A stretch of DNA of 64,000 nucleotides from Leifsonia soli. Lineage in GTDB: Bacteria > Actinomycetota > Actinomycetes > Actinomycetales > Microbacteriaceae. Position 1 is the first letter of the stretch, and each line of letters begins with the position of its first letter. Positions 8,649-18,506 of the stretch are shown one piece after another. The stretch spans positions 2,108,001-2,172,000 of the forward strand of contig NZ_JACCBJ010000001.1 in NCBI RefSeq assembly GCF_013408745.1, read 5' to 3'. The position numbers were made by a program, and so were the translations under genes. The notes beneath the pieces were generated by a model that did no database searches, had not been told where the DNA came from, and saw only the letters and a program-made list of their open reading frames with translations.

Positions 8649-8965
8649 ACGGCCGGCCCCCGGTGCTCGGCGCGGTCGTCGACGACGAGACACGCTGCAT
8701 CCACTACCGGTCGCCCCTCGACGTGATCGCGATCCGCTTCGCGTGCTGCGGTGAGTACTACCCGTGCCACCTGTGCCACGCCGAGGCGGCCGGACACCCC
8801 GCCCGGCAGTGGCCCGCCGACCGCCGGGACCAGCGCGCCGTGCTGTGCGGCGTCTGCGGCCACGAACTGACCATCGCCGAGTACCTCGCCACCGACGACT
8901 GCCCGGAGTGCGGCGCCGGCTTCAACCCCGGCTGCCGGCTGCACACGCATCTCTATTTCGAGTAA
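8645..8965 (+). CDS. CHY zinc-finger protein
   Basis: 106 residues, starting at an ATG that overlaps the bioN stop (ATGA). Cys and His residues are densely placed: CIHY, CCGEYYPCHLCHAEA, LCGVCGHEL, CPECGAGFNPGCRLH. This is the CHY zinc-finger fold, which binds several zinc ions; in bacteria its role is unknown. The residue order and length match bacterial stand-alone CHY proteins. Translational coupling to bioN implies co-expression with biotin uptake. Whether it works in biotin metabolism is inference. Confidence 0.87.
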   Translation: MNGRPPVLGAVVDDETRCIHYRSPLDVIAIRFACCGEYYPCHLCHAEAAGHPARQWPADRRDQRAVLCGVCGHELTIAEYLATDDCPECGAGFNPGCRLHTHLYFE

Positions 8966-8998
8966 CCGACACCCCGGCGCACGGCCCCCCGAACGCAC

Positions 8999-9032
8999 GG
9001 ATGCCGGGCACGCGCCCGCGTGCCCGGCATCC
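8999..9032. terminator. Bidirectional hairpin between the bio operon and the nuclease gene
   Basis: GGATGCCGGGCACGCG and its exact complement CGCGTGCCCGGCATCC are separated by only two bases, giving a strong GC hairpin between two convergent genes. No T-run follows on either side, as is common in GC-rich actinobacteria. Confidence 0.7.
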
Positions 9033-9044
9033 GTCAGGGTGTCG

Positions 9045-12000
9045 CTAGAACCAGCCGAAGAGGCGGTCCAGCAGGTCGAGCAGCCAGTCGATGACCGGGA
9101 TGCCCGTGTGCGGCTTGTCGGCCTTCACCTTCAGGGCGGTCCAGCCGATCACCTGGTTGGACGCGTCCTGCACCGACAGCTTGTGCTGACCGTTGCCCGC
9201 ATCCTTCGGAAGGGTGAGTGTCAGCACGCCGTCCGCCGGCACCTGCACCCATCCCCCGCTGAGGTTCTGCGGCTTCGAGTACAGCCAGACCGACACCCAC
9301 TCACCGGCGTGCTTCGCGCCGACGGTCACCCGGATCGCGTCACCGGGGCGGTAGGTGTCCTTGTCGACGGTGACCTTGTCTTCGAGCGCCTTCTTGAGCG
9401 CCGACTCCTTGGCCGCCTTCGGGTCGGTTCCCGGCTTCGGGTTGGTCGGGGCGTCCGCCACGGTGAGCGGGACGCGGACCGTCGTGCCCGAGTCGGGAGC
9501 GGTCAGCACGAGCGCACTCGCGCCGGCCGCGTCCGCCGGGACGGTGAAGGCGACGGTCGCGCTGCCCGCGGCATCCACCGGCACCGAGCCGATCGGGGCC
9601 GAGCCGTTCCAGGTGAGGTCGAGCTTCGTGTTCGCCGGGCTGCCGAGCGAGGTCAGGTTCAGCTTGGACACCTGGAGGGTGACCTGCTGACCGCGCTGCA
9701 GCGTCCCGGTCGGCACGCCGCTCACGGCGACGCCGCGCTTGGCGAAGCTGGGCGAGAGCGGGCTGTTCTTCTGGATGTAGCTGATCCACGCGTCGCGGTC
9801 GATCAGCCCGGAGTCCTTCGTGTTGGCCCCCGCCGCGAAGGCGCGGAAGTTGTCGCCGCCCTGGAGGAGGAACGAGAAGGACCCGATGCGGTACGACTTC
9901 GCCGGGTCGATCGGCTGGCCGTTCACGACGATGCTCGTGATGCGGTCGCCCTCCGGCCGGGAGGCGTCGTACGTGTAGCTGACGTTCTTCGACAGTCCCA
10001 GGTTGAGGAACGGCCGGCTCGGCACGGTGCCGTCGGCGTTCCGCTGCCACTGCTGCTCGAGCGCCTGCTTGAACTGCGCCCCGGTGAGGGACGTGGTCCA
10101 CAGGTTGTTCACGAACGGCAGCACCGCGTTGGCCTGCGCGTAGGTGACGGTCCCGTCGGTGCCGTACAGCAGCTCCGCCCGCAGTCCGCCCGGGTTCACC
10201 ACGCCGATCTCGGCGCCGCCGAGCTCCTGCGAGGAGAGAGTGGACAGCAGCGAGTCGGCGACCAGGTTGCCCAGGGTCGACTCGCTCGAACGGTCGTCGC
10301 GCGCTCCGTTGAGGTAGGCGGTGGTGATGTCCTTCGTCACCGAGCCGACCTTCTGGTTGCCGATCACAGCCGCGTCGGCGAGCGCCTTGTCGACGATCGT
10401 CTTGACGGCGGCGACCCGCGGGTACGCGGCGACGAGGGCGGCGTCGGCGTCGGTGGTCCTGGCGACGTTGCGGGCGGTGTACGAGGTGACCTTCTCGGTC
10501 TCCGGGTCCACCGTCAGCTTCACCTGGCCGATGTTCTCGCCGTAGCTGCCGGTCTGGAGGATCGGGCGGGTCTTACCGTCGACTCCCGGCACCGGGGCGT
10601 CCCAGGCGTACTGCTTGTGCGTGTGGCCGGTGAAGATCGCGGCGACCTTCGCGCTCGTCTTGGTGACGATCTCCGCGAACGCGCCGCCTGCGGCGACCTC
10701 CTGGTCGAGCGTCGCCCCCTCCGGCGTGCCGAAGCCGGCGCCCTCGTGGTACTCCGCGACCAGCACGTCGGCTTCGCCGTTGGCGGGGTCGCCGTCGGTC
10801 AGCTCACCGGCGACGCGGTTGACCGCATCCACCGGGTCGCCGAAGTCGAGCGACGAGACGCCGCCCGGCGAGACGAGCGTCGGGGTCTCCTGCGTGACGG
10901 CTCCGATGACGCCGACGGTCAGCCCGTCGATGTCGAAGGTGGCGTACTCGGGAAGGGCCGGGGTCGTCGTGCCCTTCTCGTACACGTTGGCGCCGAGGTA
11001 CGAGAAGTCGGCCGCATCCTTCACGCGTCCGGTGAGGTCGGCGTAGCCCTTGTCGAACTCGTGATTGCCCACGGCGCTCGTCTTCAGCTGCAGCGTGTTC
11101 AGCACGTCGATGGTCGGGATGTCGCCCGCCGTCGCCGAGGCGAACAGCGATGCGCCGATGTTGTCGCCGCTGGAGAGGAAGAGCGAGTTGGCCTCGCCCG
11201 ACTCCGCCTTGAGCTTCTCGATCGTGCCCGCGAACTTCACGGTGTTGGCGTCGATCCTGCCGTGGAAGTCGTTGATGTTCAGCAGGTTGAGGGTGACCGG
11301 CTTCGCCGTGAGGCCGAGGCCGACGACGATCGGGTCGTGGTCGCTCGACCGGTAGGGGTCGGCCGCGTAGAAGTTCGTGACGTTGTAGTTGTAGCGGCTG
11401 TACTCCAGCGCCACCGACTCGCCCGAGTTGATGTTCCACACGTCCGCGCCCGCGATGGCCGCATTGGCCGCCGGGGATGCCAGCACGTGGTCGAGCGAGC
11501 CGACCGTTCCGCCGAAGGAGTAGGTCGCCTTCGCCGTGCGGGTGCTGACCTGGTCGACGTAGCCGGCGTCCGTGAGGACCTTGATCGGGTCCTCCTTCAG
11601 GTACGCGTTGAAGTCGCCGATGAGGAGCACCTTGTCGGTCTTCAGCGCGGCCTTGCGCTCGTCCGCGAACGCGACGAGGGCGGTGGCCTGCTTGACGCGG
11701 GAGGCGTTCGACGCTCCCTGGCCGTCGCCCTGGTCGGCGTCCGCGCCGGTGCCGGACCCCTTCGACTTGAAGTGGTTGACGATGGCGAGGAACGCGGACG
11801 AGTCCTTCGCGCCGACCTTCTTGAAGGCCTGGGCGAGCGGCTGGCGTGCGTTCGAGAACGCCGGGTCGTCGAGGATCTTCGCGTCGCCGACCGGGGTGGC
11901 GTTCGCCTTCTTGTAGATGAACGCGGTGCGGATGACGTCCTCCGTCGCCGGGAGGGTCGCCGGCGACTTCACGTACGCCCACACCTCGGATCCGGCGGCC

Positions 12001-13808
12001 GCGTTCAGCGCGGTGACCAGGCTCGCGAGAGCGGAGTCACGGTTCTCGCCGAAGCGGGCAGAGTTCTCGATCTCCTCCAGCGACACCACGTCGGCGCTCA
12101 GGCCGTTGATCGCCGCGACGATCTTGTCCTGCTGGCGCTTGAGGTTGGCCGCATCGGCGGCGCCGCGAGCGTCGCATCCGCTGTTGACCGTGATGGGGTT
12201 GCCGTCGCGGTCGGTGTAGAAGGTGCAGCCGCTGAGCTGGTCGCCCGTCGTGGTGAAGTAGTTCAGGACGTTGAACGTCGCGAGCCGCAGGTCGCCTCCG
12301 ACGTTCTCTGGGGCGGCGGTCCGGGTGTTCGTGAACGTGACCGGCTGCACGGCATCGGCGTTGGCCGGCGTGAGCTCGCCGGTCGGCTGGAACTTCCAGG
12401 CGTTGTTGCGGTAGTCGAGCACGACCGGCTTCGTGAACGCGACCGGCTCGCCGACGCGGACCGGGTTGCTCAGCGAGAGGTACGGGAGCGGCTTCGACTT
12501 GTTGGCCGCGCTCAGGAAGTTGGTCGAGGCGCCGTCGTCGAGCGTGACCGCGCGGGCCGCGTTGTCCGCGACGACCGCGGCGTACTCAGGCGAACCCGGA
12601 CGGGCCGCCTCGGTCGGCTGCACCAGCGGCTTGTCGCCGGCGGCGAGGCCGATCTCGCCGTACTGGTTGGCAGCGTAGACGTCGGTGACGGTGAACGCGC
12701 CCTGCGGCGCGAGCAGCATGCCCTCGAGGCTCTCCCGCTGGGCGGCCGTTCCCGGCAGGCCGACCGTGGCCGGCACCGGCGCGGTGACCGTCGACGCGTC
12801 GAGCTTGGTGACGCCCGTCGCCGTGATCTCGGTCAGCCCGTTGAACTCGCTGACCGCTCCGGTGACCTTCACGTAGTCGCCCGCGGCGACCGTCCCGGCG
12901 AAGGACGAGCCGTAGACGAAGACCGCGTCGGAGGCCGTGTGCGTCGGGAGGTCGATTGCGCCGCCCGTGCCGGGTGTCTGGATGTAGAAGCCGTTGAAGC
13001 CGCCGGTCGCGTACTGCGCCGTCACGACGCCGACGGTGGTGACCGTCGTGCCCGCCTTCGGGCTGGTGTCGCCGGTGCCCTGGATCTCCGCGATCGGGGT
13101 GGTGGCGCCGTCGCCCGGCGTGCCGGGGTCGCCGGGGTCGCCCGGGTCACCCGGCGCGCTCGCGGCGTTCTGCGGGGTGATCGTCGCGCTGAGGGTGAAG
13201 TCGGCGCTGTTGTCGTCGGTGTCGGCAAAGTTGGTGCGAACCAGCGACTTGACGTCGGTGTTGCCCGACGGCGCCGTCGCCTTCGCCTTCTCGAACGTGT
13301 TCGACGTTCCGTAGCCGAGGAGGTCGGCGACGTTCGCGTCGCCCGTGATCGAGCCGGTCGGCAGCGTCAGCGCCGAGGCGGTCTTCGCGAGGACCAGCGT
13401 CCCCGTCGTGCCGCTCGGGTTGAGGGCGCCGCTCGCCACGTCCGGGGCGGGCAGCGCCTGCCCGTTCGTTCCGTTCGACCCGCCGGCGACGAGGTAGTAG
13501 CCCTTGGCGCCGATCGAGCCGGTCAGCGGAACGACGCCGGTCGATGCGCTCGTCCCGGTCGCCGGGCGGTACTGGATGCTCCATCCCGCCAGGCTGACAG
13601 CGCTGTCACCGGGGTTGTAGAGCTCGACGAACTTGTTCGTGAAGGCGGCGCCGGCGCTCCCGCCGGACAGGTAGGCCTCGTTGATGACGACACCGGTGCC
13701 GTCGGTGCTGGCGAACGCCGGGGTCGCGACGAGCGAGCCCGCGGCGAGGCCGGCCCCCGCGAGCGCGGCGGCGGCGACGCGCGCCAGCCTGCCGAATCTG
13801 GTTGACAT
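9045..13808 (-). CDS. Secreted ExeM/NucH-type endonuclease fused to 5'-nucleotidase
   Basis: 1587 residues. The ATG at 13808 has CCGAGGAGA just upstream and is followed by a signal peptide ending ATPAFA. Domains in order: lamin-tail domain (about 35-150, GVVINEAYLSGG), a Gly/Pro linker, an OB-like ExeM domain (about 200-400, IAEIQGTG), an endonuclease/exonuclease/phosphatase domain (from about 505, LRLATFNVLNYF), a metallophosphatase 5'-nucleotidase domain (from about 838, NINDFHGR and GNHEFDKGY), its C-terminal domain (LRAELLYG), then Ig-like repeats. It likely degrades extracellular DNA through to nucleosides and phosphate. No LPXTG or SLH anchor is seen. The two activities are usually separate genes or occur as this fusion in actinobacteria. 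Confidence 0.9.
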   Translation of the reverse strand: MSTRFGRLARVAAAALAGAGLAAGSLVATPAFASTDGTGVVINEAYLSGGSAGAAFTNKFVELYNPGDSAVSLAGWSIQYRPATGTSASTGVVPLTGSIGAKGYYLVAGGSNGTNGQALPAPDVASGALNPSGTTGTLVLAKTASALTLPTGSITGDANVADLLGYGTSNTFEKAKATAPSGNTDVKSLVRTNFADTDDNSADFTLSATITPQNAASAPGDPGDPGDPGTPGDGATTPIAEIQGTGDTSPKAGTTVTTVGVVTAQYATGGFNGFYIQTPGTGGAIDLPTHTASDAVFVYGSSFAGTVAAGDYVKVTGAVSEFNGLTEITATGVTKLDASTVTAPVPATVGLPGTAAQRESLEGMLLAPQGAFTVTDVYAANQYGEIGLAAGDKPLVQPTEAARPGSPEYAAVVADNAARAVTLDDGASTNFLSAANKSKPLPYLSLSNPVRVGEPVAFTKPVVLDYRNNAWKFQPTGELTPANADAVQPVTFTNTRTAAPENVGGDLRLATFNVLNYFTTTGDQLSGCTFYTDRDGNPITVNSGCDARGAADAANLKRQQDKIVAAINGLSADVVSLEEIENSARFGENRDSALASLVTALNAAAGSEVWAYVKSPATLPATEDVIRTAFIYKKANATPVGDAKILDDPAFSNARQPLAQAFKKVGAKDSSAFLAIVNHFKSKGSGTGADADQGDGQGASNASRVKQATALVAFADERKAALKTDKVLLIGDFNAYLKEDPIKVLTDAGYVDQVSTRTAKATYSFGGTVGSLDHVLASPAANAAIAGADVWNINSGESVALEYSRYNYNVTNFYAADPYRSSDHDPIVVGLGLTAKPVTLNLLNINDFHGRIDANTVKFAGTIEKLKAESGEANSLFLSSGDNIGASLFASATAGDIPTIDVLNTLQLKTSAVGNHEFDKGYADLTGRVKDAADFSYLGANVYEKGTTTPALPEYATFDIDGLTVGVIGAVTQETPTLVSPGGVSSLDFGDPVDAVNRVAGELTDGDPANGEADVLVAEYHEGAGFGTPEGATLDQEVAAGGAFAEIVTKTSAKVAAIFTGHTHKQYAWDAPVPGVDGKTRPILQTGSYGENIGQVKLTVDPETEKVTSYTARNVARTTDADAALVAAYPRVAAVKTIVDKALADAAVIGNQKVGSVTKDITTAYLNGARDDRSSESTLGNLVADSLLSTLSSQELGGAEIGVVNPGGLRAELLYGTDGTVTYAQANAVLPFVNNLWTTSLTGAQFKQALEQQWQRNADGTVPSRPFLNLGLSKNVSYTYDASRPEGDRITSIVVNGQPIDPAKSYRIGSFSFLLQGGDNFRAFAAGANTKDSGLIDRDAWISYIQKNSPLSPSFAKRGVAVSGVPTGTLQRGQQVTLQVSKLNLTSLGSPANTKLDLTWNGSAPIGSVPVDAAGSATVAFTVPADAAGASALVLTAPDSGTTVRVPLTVADAPTNPKPGTDPKAAKESALKKALEDKVTVDKDTYRPGDAIRVTVGAKHAGEWVSVWLYSKPQNLSGGWVQVPADGVLTLTLPKDAGNGQHKLSVQDASNQVIGWTALKVKADKPHTGIPVIDWLLDLLDRLFGWF

Positions 13809-13973
13809 TGTTCTCCTCGGTCGGTGAGGTGTGGGATGAGTCCGCGCCCACGGTAGGGACGGCGTGAAACGGGACTGTTTCTCGTGTGTGAACGTACAGA
13901 AAACTCGTTCAGGGGTAGACCGCTCATTTGAGCACCACACGGGGGAACGCGCCGATACGCCATGATGAGAGGC

Positions 13974-14849
13974 ATGCGGATCGACGAGATCGCCCACTTC
14001 CGGGCGCTGGCCGCGGAGAGCCATCCTGCTCTCGCCGCCGAGACCCTCGGGGTGTCGCAGTCGACCCTCACGCGATCCCTCGCCCGCCTCGAGCACGAGA
14101 TGGGCGTCGAGCTGTTCGACCGCCGTCGCGGCCACCTGGAGCTCAACCAGTACGGCGAGATCCTGCTCGCGCACGCGGTGCGGGCCGAGTCGGAGCTGGA
14201 GAACGCGCGGGCCCGCATCGAGGCGCTCCGGGACCCGTCGGGCGGCACCGTCTCGGTCGCCTACGTCTCGTCGTTCGGCGGGTGGCTGATCCCGAAGGTC
14301 ATCAGCGAGTACCGCGGCCTGTTCCCCGACATCCGCTTCGTGCTGAGCGGCGGCACGGCGGACACCGTGCTGGATGCGCTGCGCGACGGCGCGGCCGACG
14401 TCGCCTTCCTGAGCCCCGATCCCCGCGACCCGGAGATCGAGTGGGAGCCGTTGACGGCCGAGCGCCTCGTGCTGGGCGTGCCGGAGGGGCACCCCCTCGC
14501 CGGAGCGGCGGCGGCGAGCGTCCCCGACCTCGAGCCGTACGACCTCGTCGCCCTGCGCACCGGGTCGGGCCTCCGGCACATCGCCGACGCCTACTTCGCC
14601 GCCCACGGCGTCGTGATGAACCCGGTCATCGAGGTCACGGAGCTGTCGACGCTCCGCGGTCTCGTGCGCGACGGGGTCGGCGCTGCGCTCATCCCCGACA
14701 CCCCCGCCGAACCGGGCATCGTCGCTGTCCCCCTGCGGGACGAGGCCACACGCATCATCGGGCTGGCACGCAACCGCACCCGCTCGCAGTCCGCGGCGGC
14801 CGCGCAGTTCGCCCGCTTCGTCCGCGAGGAGCTCGACTCCCTCGGCTGA
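13974..14849 (+). CDS. LysR-family transcriptional regulator
   Basis: 291 residues from the ATG at 13974, chosen because GAGAGGC stands directly before it; two ATGs lie 9 and 12 bases upstream. The N-terminal winged helix (ESHPALAAETLGVSQSTLTRSLARLE in two halves) and the effector-binding domain starting at GGTVSVAYVSSFGGW define the LysR family. It is divergent from the large nuclease/nucleotidase gene with 165 bp between them, so it may control that gene; this is inference. Ligand unknown. Confidence 0.9.
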   Translation: MRIDEIAHFRALAAESHPALAAETLGVSQSTLTRSLARLEHEMGVELFDRRRGHLELNQYGEILLAHAVRAESELENARARIEALRDPSGGTVSVAYVSSFGGWLIPKVISEYRGLFPDIRFVLSGGTADTVLDALRDGAADVAFLSPDPRDPEIEWEPLTAERLVLGVPEGHPLAGAAAASVPDLEPYDLVALRTGSGLRHIADAYFAAHGVVMNPVIEVTELSTLRGLVRDGVGAALIPDTPAEPGIVAVPLRDEATRIIGLARNRTRSQSAAAAQFARFVREELDSLG

Positions 14850-14965
14850 GCCCACTGGGCCACCCGGAGGACACGCCGCGTCACAAGAGACGCACAGCGG
14901 CCTCCCATGCGCTTGACTATGGCCGCTCCACCTCACCGAACACGTGTCTTGGAAAGGACTCCCTC

Positions 14966-15448
14966 GTGACGTCTCCGCAGTACCCGACAACTCCCGCCGC
15001 CGCACCGACCGGCGAGACCCCGCTCTGGGCGCCGCTCTACGGGGCGTCGTTCGGCCAGTCCGTCCAGCGCTTCTTCAAGAAGTATGCGGACTTCACCGGG
15101 CGCGCCAGCCGCAGCGAGTACTGGTGGTGGATCCTGTTCTCGGTCATCGTCGCGATCGTGCTCGAAGTCCTGGCGCTCGTGCTCGGATCGATCGGCGCGA
15201 CCGTGAACGACGACGGCACCTCGACTCCCGGCCCGCTGTTCTGGCTGGTCGGCGTGCTGATCCTCGCCTGGGGGCTCGGCACGATCGTCCCCCACCTGGC
15301 GATCGTCTGGCGCCGCCTTCACGACGCGAACCTGGCGGGCCCGTTCTTCTTCCTCAGCTTCATCCCGTTCGGGAGCATCGTCGTGCTCATCCTGACGATC
15401 CTGCCCTCGAAGCCCGAGGGCGCGCGCTTCGACCGTCCCCGCGCCTAG
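14966..15448 (+). CDS. DUF805 membrane protein
   Basis: 160 residues starting at GTG, preceded by GGAAAGGA seven bases upstream. A Pro/Ala-rich cytoplasmic head leads into the DUF805 signature YADFTGRASRSEYWWW, then three to four membrane segments, and WRRLHDANLAGPFFF before the last ones. DUF805 proteins are small inner-membrane proteins of unknown function. Stand-alone gene. Confidence 0.9.
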   Translation: MTSPQYPTTPAAAPTGETPLWAPLYGASFGQSVQRFFKKYADFTGRASRSEYWWWILFSVIVAIVLEVLALVLGSIGATVNDDGTSTPGPLFWLVGVLILAWGLGTIVPHLAIVWRRLHDANLAGPFFFLSFIPFGSIVVLILTILPSKPEGARFDRPRA

Positions 15449-15495
15449 CGGGAGCCGGGCCGGCTCAGCGGGAGCGCATCCTCAGCGGGTGCGCC

Positions 15496-15978
15496 TCAGC
15501 AGGAGTCGGCCCACAGCCGGCGCGGCCGCTCGGGGTCGGTGTCGTCCAGCAGGACCGACGCCACCTCGCGCGGCGCGCCGAGCGGATCCTTCTGCCCGGT
15601 GGTGACGAACGACCAGTCCGGGCTCCGCTCCGGGTCGTGCTCGACCCACAGCGAGAAGTTCCAGAATCCGCGGAACTCCGCGTCGAGCAGGCCGCGGCCG
15701 TCGACGACCAGCACCCCGTCTCGGGAGCGGAAGGGCGTGACGACCGCATCGCGGAACGCGTCAGCTCCTGTGGCCGGGTCGACAGTCGCACGCTCGACCT
15801 GCTGGCCGGCGTCGCGCAGCGCTCCCGCGAGTGCGTCGGCCACGCGCGCGGTGTCAGCGGCCGGGACGCCCGTCACGGCGACGAACCGCGGCCCGCGCGT
15901 GTAGTGCTGCAGGAACTCGGTCGCCACCCCGGCGAAGAACTCCGCAGCCTCCGTCGACGTCTTCTCCGTGTCGGTCAT
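15496..15978 (-). CDS. Uridine-kinase-like protein with degenerate P-loop
   Basis: 160 residues. The overall plan (RFVAVTGVPAADTARVADALA early, TPF-RDGVLVVDG mid-protein, DDTDPERPRR late) resembles uridine kinase/P-loop NTPases that also end in a nucleotide-pocket Asp-rich strand. The Walker A position reads GVPAADTA and lacks the Lys-Ser/Thr needed for ATP binding, so catalytic activity as a kinase is doubtful. The C-terminus is WADSC. No operon partner is evident. Function unknown. Confidence 0.72.
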   Translation of the reverse strand: MTDTEKTSTEAAEFFAGVATEFLQHYTRGPRFVAVTGVPAADTARVADALAGALRDAGQQVERATVDPATGADAFRDAVVTPFRSRDGVLVVDGRGLLDAEFRGFWNFSLWVEHDPERSPDWSFVTTGQKDPLGAPREVASVLLDDTDPERPRRLWADSC

Positions 15979-16055
15979 CGTCCGCTCCTTCCGATGCGCT
16001 CACCGTCTCGAACGCTACGCGCAAGGCGGCCATTCCGGGAGCGCAGACGCCGAGC

Positions 16056-16418
16056 TCAGTCGTCGCGGTCGATCGTCCCGATGCGCGCGCCGGACGAGTC
16101 GTAGACCGTCATCACATTGCCGTCCACCTTCCCGCTCGCGGCCGTCGACATCCAGGTGTCCACTCCGTTGCAGACCTTCTTCGTCATGGCGACGGTGCCG
16201 AGGTCGATGGTGTTGCCGGAGATCGTGCCGGTGCCCTTCATCGTGTTGCAGCCGTCCGATCCGGAGTACGAGCCGTTCGCGTTGATGATGAGGTTCGGTT
16301 CTCCGGGGTCGGTGCTGCCCCACTTCCCCGGGACGTCACCGCCCTGCGGGGTGCACGCCGTCAGGGCGAGGCCGGCGGCGAGGATGGCCGTGAGCGCGGC
16401 CGAGCGTGTCCTGTTCAT
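16056..16418 (-). CDS. META/HslJ-like lipoprotein
   Basis: 120 residues from the ATG at 16418, chosen because it gives a short basic start, hydrophobic core and lipobox LTAC (Cys about 22). The mature part (PGKWGS, NGSYSGSDGCNTMKGTG, CNGVDTWM) matches the META/HslJ fold, a beta-rich domain in envelope proteins. The two Cys residues in the mature domain may form a disulfide. A longer reading frame extends upstream but lacks a signal sequence. Role in the envelope is unknown. Confidence 0.78.
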   Translation of the reverse strand: MNRTRSAALTAILAAGLALTACTPQGGDVPGKWGSTDPGEPNLIINANGSYSGSDGCNTMKGTGTISGNTIDLGTVAMTKKVCNGVDTWMSTAASGKVDGNVMTVYDSSGARIGTIDRDD

Positions 16419-16637
16419 GGCCCCGGAGGATACGCGCGTCGCCGACGGGCCGAATAGACAGTCGTCGGGTCGCGTCGTCGCCATCCCTTCTCGTCCTGTT
16501 GCGGGCATGCCTCCGTTCCGCGCCGGCGGGTCGGGCCCGTCGCCCGTACGCGCCTGAGGGTTCGCTGCAACCCCTCCACGCGGCGCGCAACGCGATCTAT
16601 CCTCGTCGCAACGAGGACAGCGGGGAGGGGACGGCTC

Positions 16638-17807
<1,170 letters not shown>

Positions 17808-17856
17808 GCGAGATCCACCGGTCACGCTCGGGGCCGTGCGCGCTACCGTTGACGCC

Positions 17857-18231
17857 ATGAGCCACCGGATCTTCGCCATGCCGTTCGCCGACATCTACCC
17901 GCTCTACGTGACCAAGGTGGAGCGCAAGGGGCACGGCAAGGACGAGGTGGACGAGGTCACCCGCTGGCTGACCGGCTACGACCAGGCGGGCATCGATGCG
18001 GCCATCGCCGACCGGATCGACCTCGAGACCTTCTTCGCCGCCGCGCCGCACTGGAATCCCAACGCAACGCTTATCACCGGAGTCATCTGCGGCGTCCGCG
18101 TCGAGGAGATCGAGGACCCGCTGATGCAGAAGGTCCGGTACCTCGACAAGCTCGTCGACGAAGTGGCGCGCGGCAAGAAGATGTCGTCGATCCTCCGCGG
18201 CGAGACGGCGGCCCCCGCATCCCGCAGCTGA
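17857..18231 (+). CDS. DUF2200 family protein
   Basis: 124 residues from the ATG at 17857 (an earlier in-frame start seven codons upstream is less likely). The sequence SHRIFAMPFADIYPLYVTKV at the start and VEEIEDPLMQKVRYLDKLVDE in the second half define DUF2200, a conserved cytoplasmic family of unknown function often near metabolic regulators. No cofactor motif is visible. Confidence 0.86.
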   Translation: MSHRIFAMPFADIYPLYVTKVERKGHGKDEVDEVTRWLTGYDQAGIDAAIADRIDLETFFAAAPHWNPNATLITGVICGVRVEEIEDPLMQKVRYLDKLVDEVARGKKMSSILRGETAAPASRS

Positions 18232-18326
18232 ACCGAGCGCCGGAGCATGGCCATCGGCCGCCGCGCGTATTAGCCTCGTCGCAGGCGGTCCCACCCGGGG
18301 ACCGGCGCGAGGGTGGGAGGACAATC

Positions 18327-18500
18327 GTGGACGACCTTCACGGCTCAGCGGCGGAGCGGCTCCGGCAGCTCGACGACCTCGTCTCGGCCGGGGAGCCGTC
18401 GAACGAGTGGCTGACCCGGCACCTGCGCCAGACGCTGAGCGAGCTGGCCGAAGCCGAGCCGGTGGTCGACGCCGAACGGGACCGCCGCGAGGACTACTGA
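18327..18500 (+). CDS. Small acidic protein, 57 residues
   Basis: GTG start with GGGAGG nine bases upstream and TGA at 18498-18500. The product is strongly acidic and helical (begins DDLHGSAAERLRQLDDLVSAG, in two parts, and ends RDRREDY) with no signal or membrane segment. The clear ribosome site supports translation. Family not recognised. Confidence 0.6.
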   Translation: MDDLHGSAAERLRQLDDLVSAGEPSNEWLTRHLRQTLSELAEAEPVVDAERDRREDY

Positions 18501-18506
18501 CGCCCG

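Noticed and set aside
9039..13805. 1588-codon plus-strand open frame opposite the nuclease gene
   Set aside because: Antisense shadow. Composition is dominated by Arg, Val, Gly and Asp and no domain is recognisable, while the minus strand has clear domains and a signal peptide.
13809..13973. PHO box upstream of the nuclease/nucleotidase gene
   Set aside because: GTTCA and GCTCA elements are present but their spacing is 15 bases, not the 11-base repeat of PhoP sites.
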